Assembly (NCBI GenBank): GCA_011799875.1
Contig: CM022298.1
Coordinates: 52,148,434-52,212,433, forward strand
DNA: 64,000 bases
Direction: 5' to 3'
DNA from: Thinopyrum elongatum
Lineage: Eukaryota; Streptophyta; Magnoliopsida; Poales; Poaceae
This document shows, in pieces, positions 25,656 through 35,939 of the stretch. The notes beneath the pieces are model-generated. The model searched no databases. It was not told the DNA's origin and saw nothing but the letters and a program-made list of their open reading frames with translations. A program made the translations under genes and the position numbers. Every line of letters starts with the position of its first letter. Position 1 is the stretch's first letter.

Positions 25656-26519
25656 CGATATAAAATAATACATAGACTTGTTCGGGCGAGAGGGGGTTGA
25701 TCGACGTCCCCCCTCATGTCGAAGTGAATGAACAACTCTGAATTTTTATACATGTACTCCTACAACATGAAAATTTCTAAGTGATTGCCAAACTGTTTGC
25801 TAAACTTTTATGCTTCATTTATATGAAGATCAATTGTCCAATATAACTATGTTCGCGATATGAGGCATTGGACATTATCTAGACACATGCCTCAAAATCA
25901 AGGAAAAACTCCTCTCACAACTTCCGCGGTGCCCAACAATATGAAATCATTCACAAATATTGATGTTGGACTCGACTAAATATGCACTCCATAGTCCAAT
26001 CAATTATATAAGTCCGCGTTGATCAAACACATACAAGTTACAAAAATTTCTATGCTCACAAAAATATAAGCCCGAGGGGAATTGAAGTTATCGGGGTTAT
26101 GTTTATACAACAAATGGACAACTCTCTCATTTCATCTCATCTGAAAAAACATAGCACATCTAAAAAAAATACATACATACATGGAAAAAAATTGCTATGA
26201 ACAAAAAAAAACATCATATATGAACATTTTCTATATCCATCCATACATACTACATACATTGAAAAAAATGCTATGAACAAACACATCAGTAGTATTATTT
26301 TTATAATATTTGGCCTCAAAAAATTCTTTTATTAGTATTTTCAAACTCTAGAATGACCCCGTGCACACTAGAACTATTCTCAATAATTCTTTTCAAATGC
26401 CACAATTTTTTGAGAAGTCCTCTGATGCCTATAGATCATTTTTATGCAAAAACCCACTTTGGTCATTTGAAACTTTTGAGCAGTGGCAGAGCAAGGCCGA
26501 GCTCGGGGGAGCACGCGCG

Positions 26520-26775
26520 CGAAGTTATCGGGAGGGGGTATGTCGACCCCCCCCACTCATGTCGAAGTTATCGGGGAGGGGGTATATCGACCCCCCCCTC
26601 ATGTCGAAGTTATCGGGAGGGGGTATATCGACCCCCCCCCTCATGTCGAAGTTATCGGGGAGGGGGTATATCGACCCCCCCCCCTCATGTCGAAGTTATC
26701 GGGGAGGGGGTATATCGACCCCTCCCCTCATGTCAAAGTTATCGGGGAGGGGTATATCGACCCCCACCCCCTCAT
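26520..26775. repeat. 43-bp minisatellite left of the gap
   Basis: About six units each contain GAAGTTATCGGGGAGGGGG followed by TATATCGACC, a C-run and CTCATGTC. Units differ mainly in the length of the C-run. The GGGGGTATATCGACCCCC core is nearly self-complementary. Confidence 0.85.
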
Positions 26776-26899
26776 CATGCATATATAGCTTCCACATACA
26801 TGTATACATTGAAAAATTACATTATATATTATATGAACAAAAAAATTACATCATATATACATATGTACATCGACCCCCACCCCCCTCATCATGTACAAA

Positions 26900-27124
26900 N
26901 NNNNNNNNNNNNNNNNNNNNNNNNNNNNNNNNNNNNNNNNNNNNNNNNNNNNNNNNNNNNNNNNNNNNNNNNNNNNNNNNNNNNNNNNNNNNNNNNNNNN
27001 NNNNNNNNNNNNNNNNNNNNNNNNNNNNNNNNNNNNNNNNNNNNNNNNNNNNNNNNNNNNNNNNNNNNNNNNNNNNNNNNNNNNNNNNNNNNNNNNNNNN
27101 NNNNNNNNNNNNNNNNNNNNNNNN
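26900..27124. other. Assembly gap (225 Ns)
   Basis: An unbroken run of Ns at the exact centre of the inverted repeat, flanked on both sides by the same minisatellite in opposite orientation. Predicted frames spanning it are meaningless. Confidence 0.99.
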
Positions 27125-27387
27125 GATGAGGGGGGTGGGGGTCGATATACCCCCTCCCCGATAACTTTGACATGAGGGGGAGGGGTCGATATACCCCCTC
27201 CCCGATAACTTCGACATGAGGGGGGGGGGGTCGATATACCCCCTCCCCGATAACTTCGACATGAGGGGGGGGGTCGATATACCCCCTCCCCGATAACTTC
27301 GACATGAGGGGGGGGGTCGATATACCCCCTCCCCGATAACTTCGACATGAGTGGGGGGGGTCGACATACCCCCTCCCCGATAACTTC
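27125..27387. repeat. 43-bp minisatellite right of the gap
   Basis: Six units of GATAACTTCGACATGAGG + G-run + TCGATATACCCCCTCCCC, reverse complementary to 26520-26775. Confidence 0.85.
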
Positions 27388-28261
27388 GCCGCGTGCTCCC
27401 CCGAGCTCGGCCTTGCTCTGCCACTGCTCAAAAGTTTCAAATGACCAAAGTGGGTTTTTGCATAAAAATGATCTATAGGCATCAGAGGACTTCTCAAAAA
27501 ATTTGTGGCATTTGAAAAGAATTATTTGAAATAGTTCTAGTGCAACGGGGTCATTCTAGAGTTTGAAAATACTAATAAAAGAATTTTTTGAGGCCAAATC
27601 ATTATAAAAATAATTACTACTGATGTGTTTGTTCATAGCATTTTTTTCAATGTATGTATGTATGTATGGATGGATATAGAAAATGTTCATATATGATGTT
27701 TTTTTTGTTCATAGCAATTTTTTTCCATGTATGTATGTATTTTTTTTAGATGTGCTATGTTTTTTCAGATGAGATGAAATGAGATGAGTTGTCCATTTGT
27801 TGTATAAACATAACCCCGATAACTTCAATTCCCCTCGGGCTTATATTTTTGTGAGCATAGAAATTTTTGTAACTTGTATGTGTTTGATCAACGCGGACTT
27901 ATATACTTGATTGGACTATGGAGTGCATATTTAGTCGAGTCCAACATCAATATTTGTGAATGATTTCATATTGTTGGGCACCGCGGATAGTTGTGAGAGG
28001 AGTTTTTCCTTTGATTTTGAGGCATGTGATCTAGATAATGTCCAATGCCTCATATCGCGAACATAGTTATATTGGACAATTGATCTTCATATAAATGAAG
28101 CATAAAAGTTTAGCAAACAGTTTGGCAATCACTTAGAAATTTTCATGTTGTAGGAGTACATGTATAAAAATTCAGAGTTGTTCATTCACTTCGACATGAG
28201 GGGGGACGTCGATCAACCCCCTCTCGCCCGAACAAGTCTATGTATTATTTTATATCGCGGT

Positions 28262-28432
28262 GGACATATATCAAAGTTTGATCATATGTCAAAGTTTGAA
28301 TTTTGACATATGCAACATTTGATCATATATCAAAGTTTGATCATGTCAAAGTTTAAATTTTTACATATGCAACATTTGATCATATGTCAAAGTTTGATCA
28401 TATGTCAAAGTTTGAATTTTGACATATATAGA
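28262..28432. repeat. Short tandem repeats, TTTGATCATATGTCAAAG unit (right arm)
   Basis: Imperfect ~20-bp units lie next to the inverted SNF2 fragment. They are AT-rich with CATATG and TGATCA palindromes. Confidence 0.7.
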
Positions 28433-28446
28433 TTTATCAAGAATGC

Positions 28447-28677
28447 CCCCATTATGGATGTGCACAAGTTGATCCAATTTTTTTCTGATCTCATCTATAT
28501 ATATATTCTTCTATATGTCACGTTGTCTGTCAAAGTATTGAAGAAATCCATGGCTTCATCATTAGTTGGAAGTAACAGGCATATGATGCTACGAAGCTCT
28601 TCAAAGTTGTTTTGGAAAGGAGTTCCTGATAGAATAATTCGCCTTTTGGTACAAATTTCAGCAAAGGCCTTCCAAAT
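28447..28677 (-). pseudogene. SNF2-like ATPase fragment, minus-strand member of inverted pair
   Basis: The minus-strand reading contains KRRIILSGTPFQNNFEEL, then RSIICLLLPTNDEAMDF and DNVTYRRI. LSGTPxQNxxxEL is a conserved helicase motif (motif III region) of SNF2-family chromatin-remodelling ATPases. The neighbouring text (an EIRK-like stretch, then VHIHNGGIL after an indel) best recalls the CLASSY/DRD1 group used in RNA-directed DNA methylation. That subfamily call is inference. Only about 75 codons remain, with no start and no other helicase motifs. It looks like a captured host-gene fragment inside the CACTA. Confidence 0.65.
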
Positions 28678-28682
28678 AGCGA

Positions 28683-28930
28683 TATTCGGAAGGCTCTTGC
28701 TGAACTTTGTACCAAAAAGCAAATTATTCTATCGGGAACTCCATTCCAAAACAACTTTGAAGAGCTTCGTACCATTATACGCCTGTCATTTCCGGCTAAT
28801 GATGAAGTCATGGTTTTCTTGAATTCTTTGACACTAGACAACGTGACATATAGAAGGGTAGATGAGATCAGGAAAAATATGGACCATTTTCTGCACATCC
28901 AGAAGGGCGTCATTTTGTTAAATCCCTTGT
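28683..28930 (+). pseudogene. SNF2-like ATPase fragment, plus-strand member of inverted pair
   Basis: The plus-strand reading, open for about 90 codons, contains KALAELCTKKQIILSGTPFQ, NNFEELRTI, TLDNVTYRRVDEIRKN and HFLHIQKGVIL. It is the diverged partner of the minus-strand copy, separated by a loop of only about 5 bp. In the best-conserved 100 bp I counted roughly 85-90% identity. The partner differs by substitutions, so the pair is a real old duplication and not a sequencing echo. The fragment ends in a stop shortly after the block, inside GGP*. Confidence 0.65.
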
Positions 28931-29093
28931 CGGTCCGGACGTCGGACATTCATGAGAGAGGCGGTCCGTAGAAGAGTTGTCGAGGCCACCCCAAACCGTA
29001 GAAGCGTCGAGCTAGCTAGGTCTACGTTTGCACTGATATATCCATCTGTCATGTTTGTATATTAATTGCCATGTTGTAATATTTGCAGAAACT

Positions 29094-32000
29094 ATGGAGC
29101 ACTGAGACATCGAAGCAGAACAGTTGTTGGGGGACATAATCCTCGGCGGAGGTGATATCTTGTCGTATCTCAACGACACCGATGGTCTGGAAGGAGAGGG
29201 TGAAGCAGGCTCCGGTGATCGAACAATGGAGGTGGAAGGACATGATTATGATGGCTCCGATGAGCAAACGGAGGAAGGAGCTGTTGCAAAGTCCGGCGAG
29301 GTATATGTATTAATTAAGCCTGTGCTGACTAGCTAATTGATGCATTAATTGTTTTGGTATGTACACATATTAACTCTCTTCTTTCTTCTTTTCTAGCCCT
29401 CTGGATCGAGCCAAACTTCGGTAATGAGACGAGGCCCGAAGAAAAGGTTGCGCCAGGATGAAAGGTTCACGATCACAGCAATCAAGGGCGATGGCCAACC
29501 GATTGAACCCAGCCGGACCAAGGAAGCATTTTCTGCTCAGTGCGGGGTTCTTGTTAGGGACATGATCCCGATCAGCATCCACCAATGGAATAAGCCTAAG
29601 AGCGAAGACCCTCAAGTGTCTTTTGTCAACGATAGACAGAAAGATGATCTTTGGACCGCGGTGAAGGCAAATTTCACCCTACCGCCAGAGGAGGATCTGG
29701 ATAAGCCAGTTATAGAGCCATTGGTCAAGGCTCATGCTCTTAAGAAGATGGCAGATCTATTCAGGAGGTGGAAGAATGAGTTGAAATCAACGTTTGTCGA
29801 CAAAGGGAAGACTCCAGAATTCACCGGCCGATTTGAGAAGATAAGAGATCACTGGCCCGCATTTGTGGCCCACAAGACATTGGAGAAGAGTAAGAAGATG
29901 TCAACGACAAACAAGAAAAATGCTGCAAAGAAGGAGTATCACCATCGCACGGGGTCAGGTGGCTACCTCAAAGCCCGGCCATTGTGGGACAAGGCTGAGA
30001 AGGACCTGCCTGATAAAGGGGTCGAACCAGAGACATTGAACTGGCCAAACCGTTCAAGGACTTGGTTCTTCGGGGTTGGGGGAACCTTGGACCCTGAAAC
30101 AGGGAAGTGCCATTGGACGAAGGAGCAACTTCAAATACCCATCAAGAAGCTTCAGAAGTATATCGCCGCAGCGCAGGAAGGGACGTTCGTTCCCGACAGA
30201 GAGAACGACGAGCTCACACAGGCCCTCGGGAATCCTGAGCACCCAGGACGAACACGAGGCACGGCAGGCTCCGTTGCGTGGAGGGTTGGGTTTCCCAGCG
30301 CAGGCGGTTACAAAACCCGGGAGAGGAGGAGGAAAGTGGAGCAGACGGAACTGCAGTCGCTGAATTCAAGGGTACGAGCGCTAGAGGAACAAGCACTACT
30401 AGTTCAGAGCCAGCGACCTGCTGGAGCTACCCCAGAAGCTACCCCTCCATCTCAGCAGAGAAGCAGCGTGGCTTCCACCGAGGTCCTTCAGCAGCCTGAC
30501 TTCACGGCTCCCAGCTACCCCATGGATGCTATCACGGAGGCTCAAGATTGCCACCTTATGACGCAATGGCAGCACCTCAAAGTCAAGGCGGCTGTCGGCT
30601 CTGTTACACCTCCTCAACCCGGCGCAACTTTTCACTGCCTTCCGATTCCACAAGGCTATGCTGTTGTGATGATCGATGAAATAACGGAGGGATTTGAGGA
30701 GCTCCAGCTTGACCACCCTACCGGTGAAGGGGAGACTCAGGTGGGTCTTGCTCTGAAGACTCCATGTCTATGGCGGAAGGAGCTCATCAACCTTCCGAAC
30801 TGGACGCCTCCGCCTCCTCCTCCGGCGAGTCAGGGCACTTCGCCTCCTCCTCCGCCTCCTCCTCCGGCGAGTCAGGGCACTCCGCCTCCTCCTCCGCCTC
30901 CTCCTCTGGCGAGTGATCAGGGCACTCCGCCTCCTTCTCCGCCTGCGCCGGCGCGTCCGAGCAGCCCGCCTCCTTCTCCGCCTCGTCAGCAACAGCGAAA
31001 GACAGCCGCCGCCGCTCCGGCTGCTCCGACGCGTCGTAGCACTCCGCCTCCTTCTCCGCCTCATAAGCAACGAAGGAAGACAGCCGCAGCCACTCCGACT
31101 GCTCCGGCGTCTAGCAGTACAGCCAGAGGCGGGAGGCAATACAGATTCGGTCCGACTCTCACGCCTCTAGAGAAGTTACCATACGAGATGACCGACGAGG
31201 AAAACGCGGAGATCTGTAAAGCCCAAGTGAGGGACTTTTTTGCAAAGAAAAATCCACCTCCGGAGGAGAAGATGGATCCGGTGAAATTGAAGCGCACTGT
31301 GAAGAACCTGAAGCGACCACCACCACCTCCGCCGGATGAAAACCATGTCCGCGCTCTTAAAAAGGCAGTGGAAGGAGCGCGCCGGTCGGGAACTACTTCA
31401 ACTGACAAAAGGTTACAAGAATGAAGAAGTGGGAACAAAATTCCCCAGCTCGGCGAATAGGCAAACCAATCGTGCCCCCCGCTCAAGGTGTCTAGCGATA
31501 TCGTCGCAAATCTGCCGGGGATGCTGCCCGGTACCAATCCTGGTGATTACCTGCTCGACGATGCACATTTTGATACAATGGAGGTGGACGAACACAAATA
31601 CCAGTACGGGAAGCCTCTCATCAGACCTGGTGATCCTCCTCTAACAATGATGATGCGAAGATTCCATAAGTGGTACATGGACACCTGCAAGTCTGGGAAG
31701 GATATTTTGACGCTGAGAGTTAAAGAGGAGCACGACCTCGTTGGAATTGATCTGTTGTCTGTTCCATTTGAGGAGTTCTTCCAGTTTTTCAATCAAAAGG
31801 ACCTCGATAAAATAATCATCACTTGCTACTGTCTGTAAGTACTATACTTCTGTAATTAAGTCTCTATATATAGCTCAGCTCTTTCATTGCATGTATATAT
31901 AATTATCCTCACTATATTATGCAGATTGAAGATCGTCAAATGCAGAAATGCACAAATCTATGATATTGGGTTCATTAACACAAATCTCATAGATGAATGG

Positions 32001-32862
32001 ACGGTTACATATAATCCGAAAGAAACCCAGGCCAACTTGCTACAATCGTTGCTTAAAAATCAAAACAAAGATAAAATACTCTTTCCTTACAACTTCAAGT
32101 GAGTGTTACTGTCTTCTGCATATTCGGTTTCCATTATTACTCGAGGTTATAGTAATGTAATTGATGAGTTATGCATGCGTGCGCAGCTTCCACTTTATTC
32201 TCCTAGAGATTAAGCTTGAGTAGGGACTAGTAACCGTCTTAGACTCAAGACGAAAATGCTCCAGAAGTAAGTTCAATCGATCATTATCGCACCATATCGG
32301 CAACTTTGTTCATTTCCTGATATCAAGTAATTATTTTCTTTGTCTCGCAAGGTTTGGAAAGTGTTCACTGCAGAAGTTCCGGGACTGCCGGGGGATCTGC
32401 GATTTACACACCCAAAAGTAAGTACTACTAGCTAGTTCCGCGCATCTCCCATTGATTCTAGCTAGTTTCATCAATACCATTTATAATGCTTGATTATCAG
32501 TTTGATTGACCTCTATTTCTCGTAAAGTGGTTGTGGCAGGAAGGCGGGAATAATTTTTGTGGATACTACGTTTGCGAGGAGATCTACAACGCAACGACCT
32601 CTAAGCGGGGCTACTCTGAAAAACAATATGAAGTGCGTAAGCAATAATATTCACAATTTTATTTTATTACCATCATTTGTGTTGAGTTTCATTCATATAT
32701 ATGTATTGACCCCCTTCTTCAAATTAGATTTGGCAGATGCGGGATGAACTCCTACCACAAGATAGCTTAAAGGCAATTCAAGAGGAATTGGCTGGATTCT
32801 TTCTTGACCACGTCATCAATCCAGCCGGAGAATACCATGTGGAACTTGACATCAGATGTTAG
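29094..32862 (+). pseudogene. TNPA/transposase_24-like and Ulp1-like CACTA gene, inactivated
   Basis: The reconstructed gene has exon 1 (ATG 29094 to 29300), an intron with GT 29301/AG 29396, a long exon 2 (from 29397), then smaller exons with GT/AG borders at 31835/31924, 32099/32186 and 32418. The last coding segment ends at TAG 32860-32862. The C-terminal part looks like a C48 (Ulp1/SUMO-protease) fold. A His codon sits at 32191 in NFHFILL, an Asp codon at 32242 in VLDS, and the Cys codon at 32558 in NNFCGYYVCE. Inactivating changes are TGA at codon 4 (29103), a frame change near 31350-31420, TAG at 31458 and TAG near 32221. The first and third of these recur in the left arm, so they are unlikely to be sequencing errors. 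Proteins of this type are common accessory ORFs of grass CACTA elements. Confidence 0.75.
29424..31424 (+). CDS. TNPA/transposase_24-like ORF, 666 aa (exon 2 portion)
   Basis: This is the longest open frame in the window. The N-terminal half contains DMIPISIHQWNKP, then a conserved block (about residues 130-290) with FEKIRDHWPAFVAHKTLEKS, KKEYHHRTGSGGY, TWFFGVGG and FVPDRENDELTQAL. This is the pattern of the plant En/Spm-type transposase_24 family, thought to bind subterminal repeats. Residues about 295-350 are charged and likely coiled-coil (LQSLNSRVRALEEQA). Residues about 460-560 form a long proline-rich linker (PPPPPPASQG repeats). The frame is in phase with exon 1 across the 29301-29396 intron, so the ATG at 29424 is an internal Met, not the true start. 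Confidence 0.7.
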   Translation: MRRGPKKRLRQDERFTITAIKGDGQPIEPSRTKEAFSAQCGVLVRDMIPISIHQWNKPKSEDPQVSFVNDRQKDDLWTAVKANFTLPPEEDLDKPVIEPLVKAHALKKMADLFRRWKNELKSTFVDKGKTPEFTGRFEKIRDHWPAFVAHKTLEKSKKMSTTNKKNAAKKEYHHRTGSGGYLKARPLWDKAEKDLPDKGVEPETLNWPNRSRTWFFGVGGTLDPETGKCHWTKEQLQIPIKKLQKYIAAAQEGTFVPDRENDELTQALGNPEHPGRTRGTAGSVAWRVGFPSAGGYKTRERRRKVEQTELQSLNSRVRALEEQALLVQSQRPAGATPEATPPSQQRSSVASTEVLQQPDFTAPSYPMDAITEAQDCHLMTQWQHLKVKAAVGSVTPPQPGATFHCLPIPQGYAVVMIDEITEGFEELQLDHPTGEGETQVGLALKTPCLWRKELINLPNWTPPPPPPASQGTSPPPPPPPPASQGTPPPPPPPPLASDQGTPPPSPPAPARPSSPPPSPPRQQQRKTAAAAPAAPTRRSTPPPSPPHKQRRKTAAATPTAPASSSTARGGRQYRFGPTLTPLEKLPYEMTDEENAEICKAQVRDFFAKKNPPPEEKMDPVKLKRTVKNLKRPPPPPPDENHVRALKKAVEGARRSGTTSTDKRLQE

Positions 32863-33440
32863 GGATCTTATATTGTATATATGTAGCTAGTAGCGTCGGA
32901 TAGATATACGAAAACTTGTTGTTCGACCAATCTCTCGGAGAAGGAGGAGGTCGATCACTTCTCTCTGTATATGTTCATGACGATCTTGTGTACTTAACGG
33001 TTTCCTTCTTTTGCTTACTAGCTAGCGTGTCGAGTCCTCTCTATACGTATAGTACGTAGCGTCGACCAAGCACGGAGATAAGAGAGGACACTTCTCTCTA
33101 TTAGCTAGCTAACACAATATATGAAACCCCTAAATTAACACCTACAAAAACCCTAAAACCCCCCCCCCCCACCCCTTTCAAAAAAACAAAAACAAAAACC
33201 CCAGCTCCTGAGCTGCTGACACGTGGATGATCTTTGGTCCCGGTTGGTGTTACCAACCGGGACTAAAGGCCCTCCTCTCTGGGCTCGCCGCAGCGGCCAC
33301 GTGGAGCCCCATCTGTCCCGGTTCGTATAAGAACCGGGACTAAAGGTGTTGGGCTTTAGTCCCGACCCTTTAGTCCCGGTTCCCGAACCGGGATAAATGG
33401 GCCTTATGAACCGGGACAAATGGGCCTTTTTCTACTAGTG

Positions 33441-34774
33441 GCTATATTTAAGTCATTAAGGGCAATTCTGTGCATTTAATGGATATAATTGAAATTTGAA
33501 CTACGAGTACATGCAATAGTACACAAAAATGGTTTGAAAAATATTTTATGCCTTATACAAAAAATGAAATACATTTCAAAGATATCTATGTCAAAAGACA
33601 ACCACAAACAAAAAGTTTTTTTTTAATTCTAGAAAATGTAAATGAAGTCTGGAAAACATGATACTTGGCATGGTGCCATGATATGACAACAATATGTTGT
33701 GGGAAGAATTTGAGAAGGTTTCACAAAAGTTGGTTTGGCTTGTACATTGATTAAAAATCGAACCTTCTCCGAGGAAGAATCATGGTATCGAGAGTGAACA
33801 CGTAGCCTTGAAGGTGAACTGACATTTCATTCCTTCATCGTTTGACCTTGAAACCTTTTCTACAATCAACATTCACCATAGCATCATTCATGTTCAAATT
33901 TGGCATTTTAAGGTTTTATATCATTAAGTTCATTTCTAGGTATTTAATGGATGTAATTCAAACTACGAGTACATGAAAAAAGTTCTAAAAAATCATTCAA
34001 AAAATCATATTTAGGGTCTTGAAAAACATTTATGCCTTATTCAAAAAATAACAAGAAATTTCAAAGATCTCTATGGCATGACTCTAGAGTGGTGGCATTG
34101 ATGAATAAATACAGAAGTTCAGATCATTGCATACCATTGCATCATGCAATATGATTTTCCGGCATGTTTTATGTTGGCCAAAAGTCCATGACGTGTGCCA
34201 TGTTCAGCCTAAACATTTGGAGAATTCGTTGTAAGAACAACGACCGTGTCTTCAATAAAGCTGAGTTTATTGTAGTTTGCTGGTATGGCAAAGTTGTCAC
34301 TGCAGGCTAGACCAATGCAAATGCTAATGAGCTACTTGCGGCACTCTGCAAATGCAGAACTCCCCCCTGTTTTGCTTTTAATTTGCGATATTCTTAAGTG
34401 CACACATTTTTTTTTATGTTTCTTCTTTTAACCTTTCTCCATGTTCCAGGTCCTTGTTCAAAACCTTGCTTCAGGTACCTACATAACTTGGGTGATATTC
34501 TTTTAGTACACAGGATCACATGTCCAGATGTGTGTTTGAAAAAAATGAGAACAATTAGTCCTTGTTAAAAAAAAAACCTTCTGGGTGTGCTGTGAAAAAA
34601 AAAATCAAGACAATTGGTTGTGCAAGCTACTCGAGGAGCAATGAACATACACTTATCATGACTCTGCATTGTTACTCAAAGGTGCCTAGTGTGTGAGAGA
34701 GAAGAGGTGCTGGTGCGGCTCGACTAGGGAGAGCGGTGCAAAGAGGTGCCAGTCCATTTTTTTGGTCAATCAGG
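33441..34774. other. Gene-free sequence flanking the CACTA (right arm)
   Basis: Mirror of 19200-20525, with the same pair of ~120-bp direct blocks. I see no gene. Confidence 0.5.
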
Positions 34775-34786
34775 CATCAGCTACAG

Positions 34787-34820
34787 CTTTTTTTTAAAGG
34801 AGGATTGCCCCCGGCCTCTC
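34787..34820 (-). mobile_element. 34-bp LINE 3'-end insertion (right arm)
   Basis: T-run, AAAGGAGGATTGCCCCCGGC and CTCTC lie between two copies of CATCAGCTACAG (34775-34786 and 34821-34832). It mirrors 19155-19187. Confidence 0.7.
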
Positions 34821-34995
34821 CATCAGCTACAGATGGGGGTTGACTGAATCTTTAGCAAAAAGGCCAGTTGTGCTGTGTTGCTGTAAGAAAACTCTGTGGT
34901 GAAGTGTTGCAAGTTCTTCCGAGTCTATAGTTTTGAAATGTTTTCTCTAGTAATAACACATAAGAAGAAAAATTGAACAATCTGCTGCTAATTTT

Positions 34996-35095
34996 TTTTA
35001 GAAACACGGCATAGACTAACGCAGAAACTCACATATACACAAACGCACAGTCACCCGTATGAACGCACATGTCTATGTTTGGAGCGTTTCATAAC
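34996..35095 (-). mobile_element. LINE-like 3' tail (right arm)
   Basis: The T-run at 34992-34999 is followed by AGAAACACGGCATAGACTAA and AC-rich sequence. It mirrors 18890-18990. Confidence 0.4.
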
Positions 35096-35215
35096 TGGTC
35101 AAATATAAAAATCGAGTAGGAGCACAAAACAAGAATCTCTACATTTCCATTTTACTTACTTTTGAACGGGGATTTCCAATAAACTTACTGTGATGAATAT
35201 GAGGTACTGTGGTAG

Positions 35216-35590
35216 GTGAAGCGTCAAATACTTGTGTATAATCAAGTTATAAATGCAAGGCATGACTCTTCAACTTTTCAGCCCATATACATAACGAGCA
35301 CCATTCGACCGAGCAGCCAGTCTAGGGAACTTGATATATTTCACATGGTTACAATAGTCCTGCTGGTCAGCATGGCGAGTCATTTAGCAGGAATGGCCAC
35401 TACTCCATTGACTGTTGTCTGGCATGTGAGGCATTGGGATCTTTTCTATATCACTCACTGGGCCTGCCAGGATTCAGATTCACACAAGGCCAAGCATCAT
35501 AGAGCGATTATTCAGTCGAGACTTGAAAGACAGTACACACTAGTACAACGGATGGCGCGCCTTGGAGCACTCTAGATGCATTGTGTTAGT
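35216..35590. repeat. Unknown repeat shared with 52.1-52.8 kb
   Basis: A 119-codon frame is open here but has no recognisable domain and is not kept open in the left arm. Blocks such as ATATACATAACGAGCAC, CAGCATGGCGAGTCATTTAG and CATGTGAGGCATTGGGATCT recur in the same order at 52120-52770, where a LINE has inserted into the repeat. It is therefore better read as dispersed repeat than as a gene. Confidence 0.5.
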
Positions 35591-35939
35591 ATTCTGTTCG
35601 TGTCTACATGGAGTTATCTGTATGTTCCTTGCTTATGGAACGTTCATAGCAATAGCGAATGGAACAAGATCATGTAATTAAGTGAGAAAACCCGAAGTAA
35701 AAAGATGGGGTTGGTATGATTCTAGGTGACAGTGAATACCGAGGGACGGTGACGATGATGAACTCCGATGGCGCATACCCTGAATTCCCTTGATTAAAAC
35801 AAACTTTCTTTCTTTACTGGGCCAGCTATTCGCTACTCTCTGGAGACTTGGGCCTCATTCTTTAGCTGCAGCCAGCAGCAGGCCATAGGCCCATATCACT
35901 CCTGTTTGGGCCACAGCCCGCAAGCACCTTAGTCGGGAG

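Larger units (their letters stand above)
13054..26899. repeat. Left arm of the giant inverted repeat
   Basis: The whole interval is the reverse complement of 27125-40960. The arm contains, in order, plain flank, SINE, MITE, GC-rich repeat, two Mutator-like elements, LINE bits and half a CACTA. In the first ~700 bp compared by eye the arms differ by a few percent, mainly through single-base insertions or deletions. Confidence 0.92.
20526..26899 (-). mobile_element. CACTA transposon half (left arm)
   Basis: It starts with CACTAGTAGAAAAGGCCC at 20526, followed by nested CCCGGTTC / GAACCGGG hairpins, as in Caspar-type CACTA elements. Toward the gap come the minus-strand TNPA-Ulp1-like gene, the inverted SNF2-like fragment and the minisatellite. 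The base triplet before the end is AGC. After the opposite end at 33440 it is GCT, which is the palindromic mirror rather than a direct target duplication. Confidence 0.8.
27125..33440 (+). mobile_element. CACTA transposon half (right arm)
   Basis: The outer end reads GGGCCTTTTTCTACTAGTG up to 33440, the inverted CACTA terminus. Within 33200-33440 there are repeated CCGGGACTAAAG / CTTTAGTCCCGG subterminal motifs. The gene runs from the gap side toward this end. No sequence resembling the main CACTA transposase (tnp2/TNPD type), normally the larger gene of such elements, is visible. That fits the idea that the other half of the element is missing. Confidence 0.8.

Noticed and set aside
26353..27497. 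Long frames on both strands crossing the centre
   Set aside because: They read through the 225 Ns and the 43-bp minisatellite. The repeated residues come from the tandem array.
30768..31139. Arg-rich minus-strand frame
   Set aside because: Antisense shadow of the proline-rich linker of the CACTA ORF.
35216..35575. 119-codon frame as a small gene
   Set aside because: The frame is broken in the left-arm copy, has no domain, and falls in a repeat also present at 52.1-52.8 kb.
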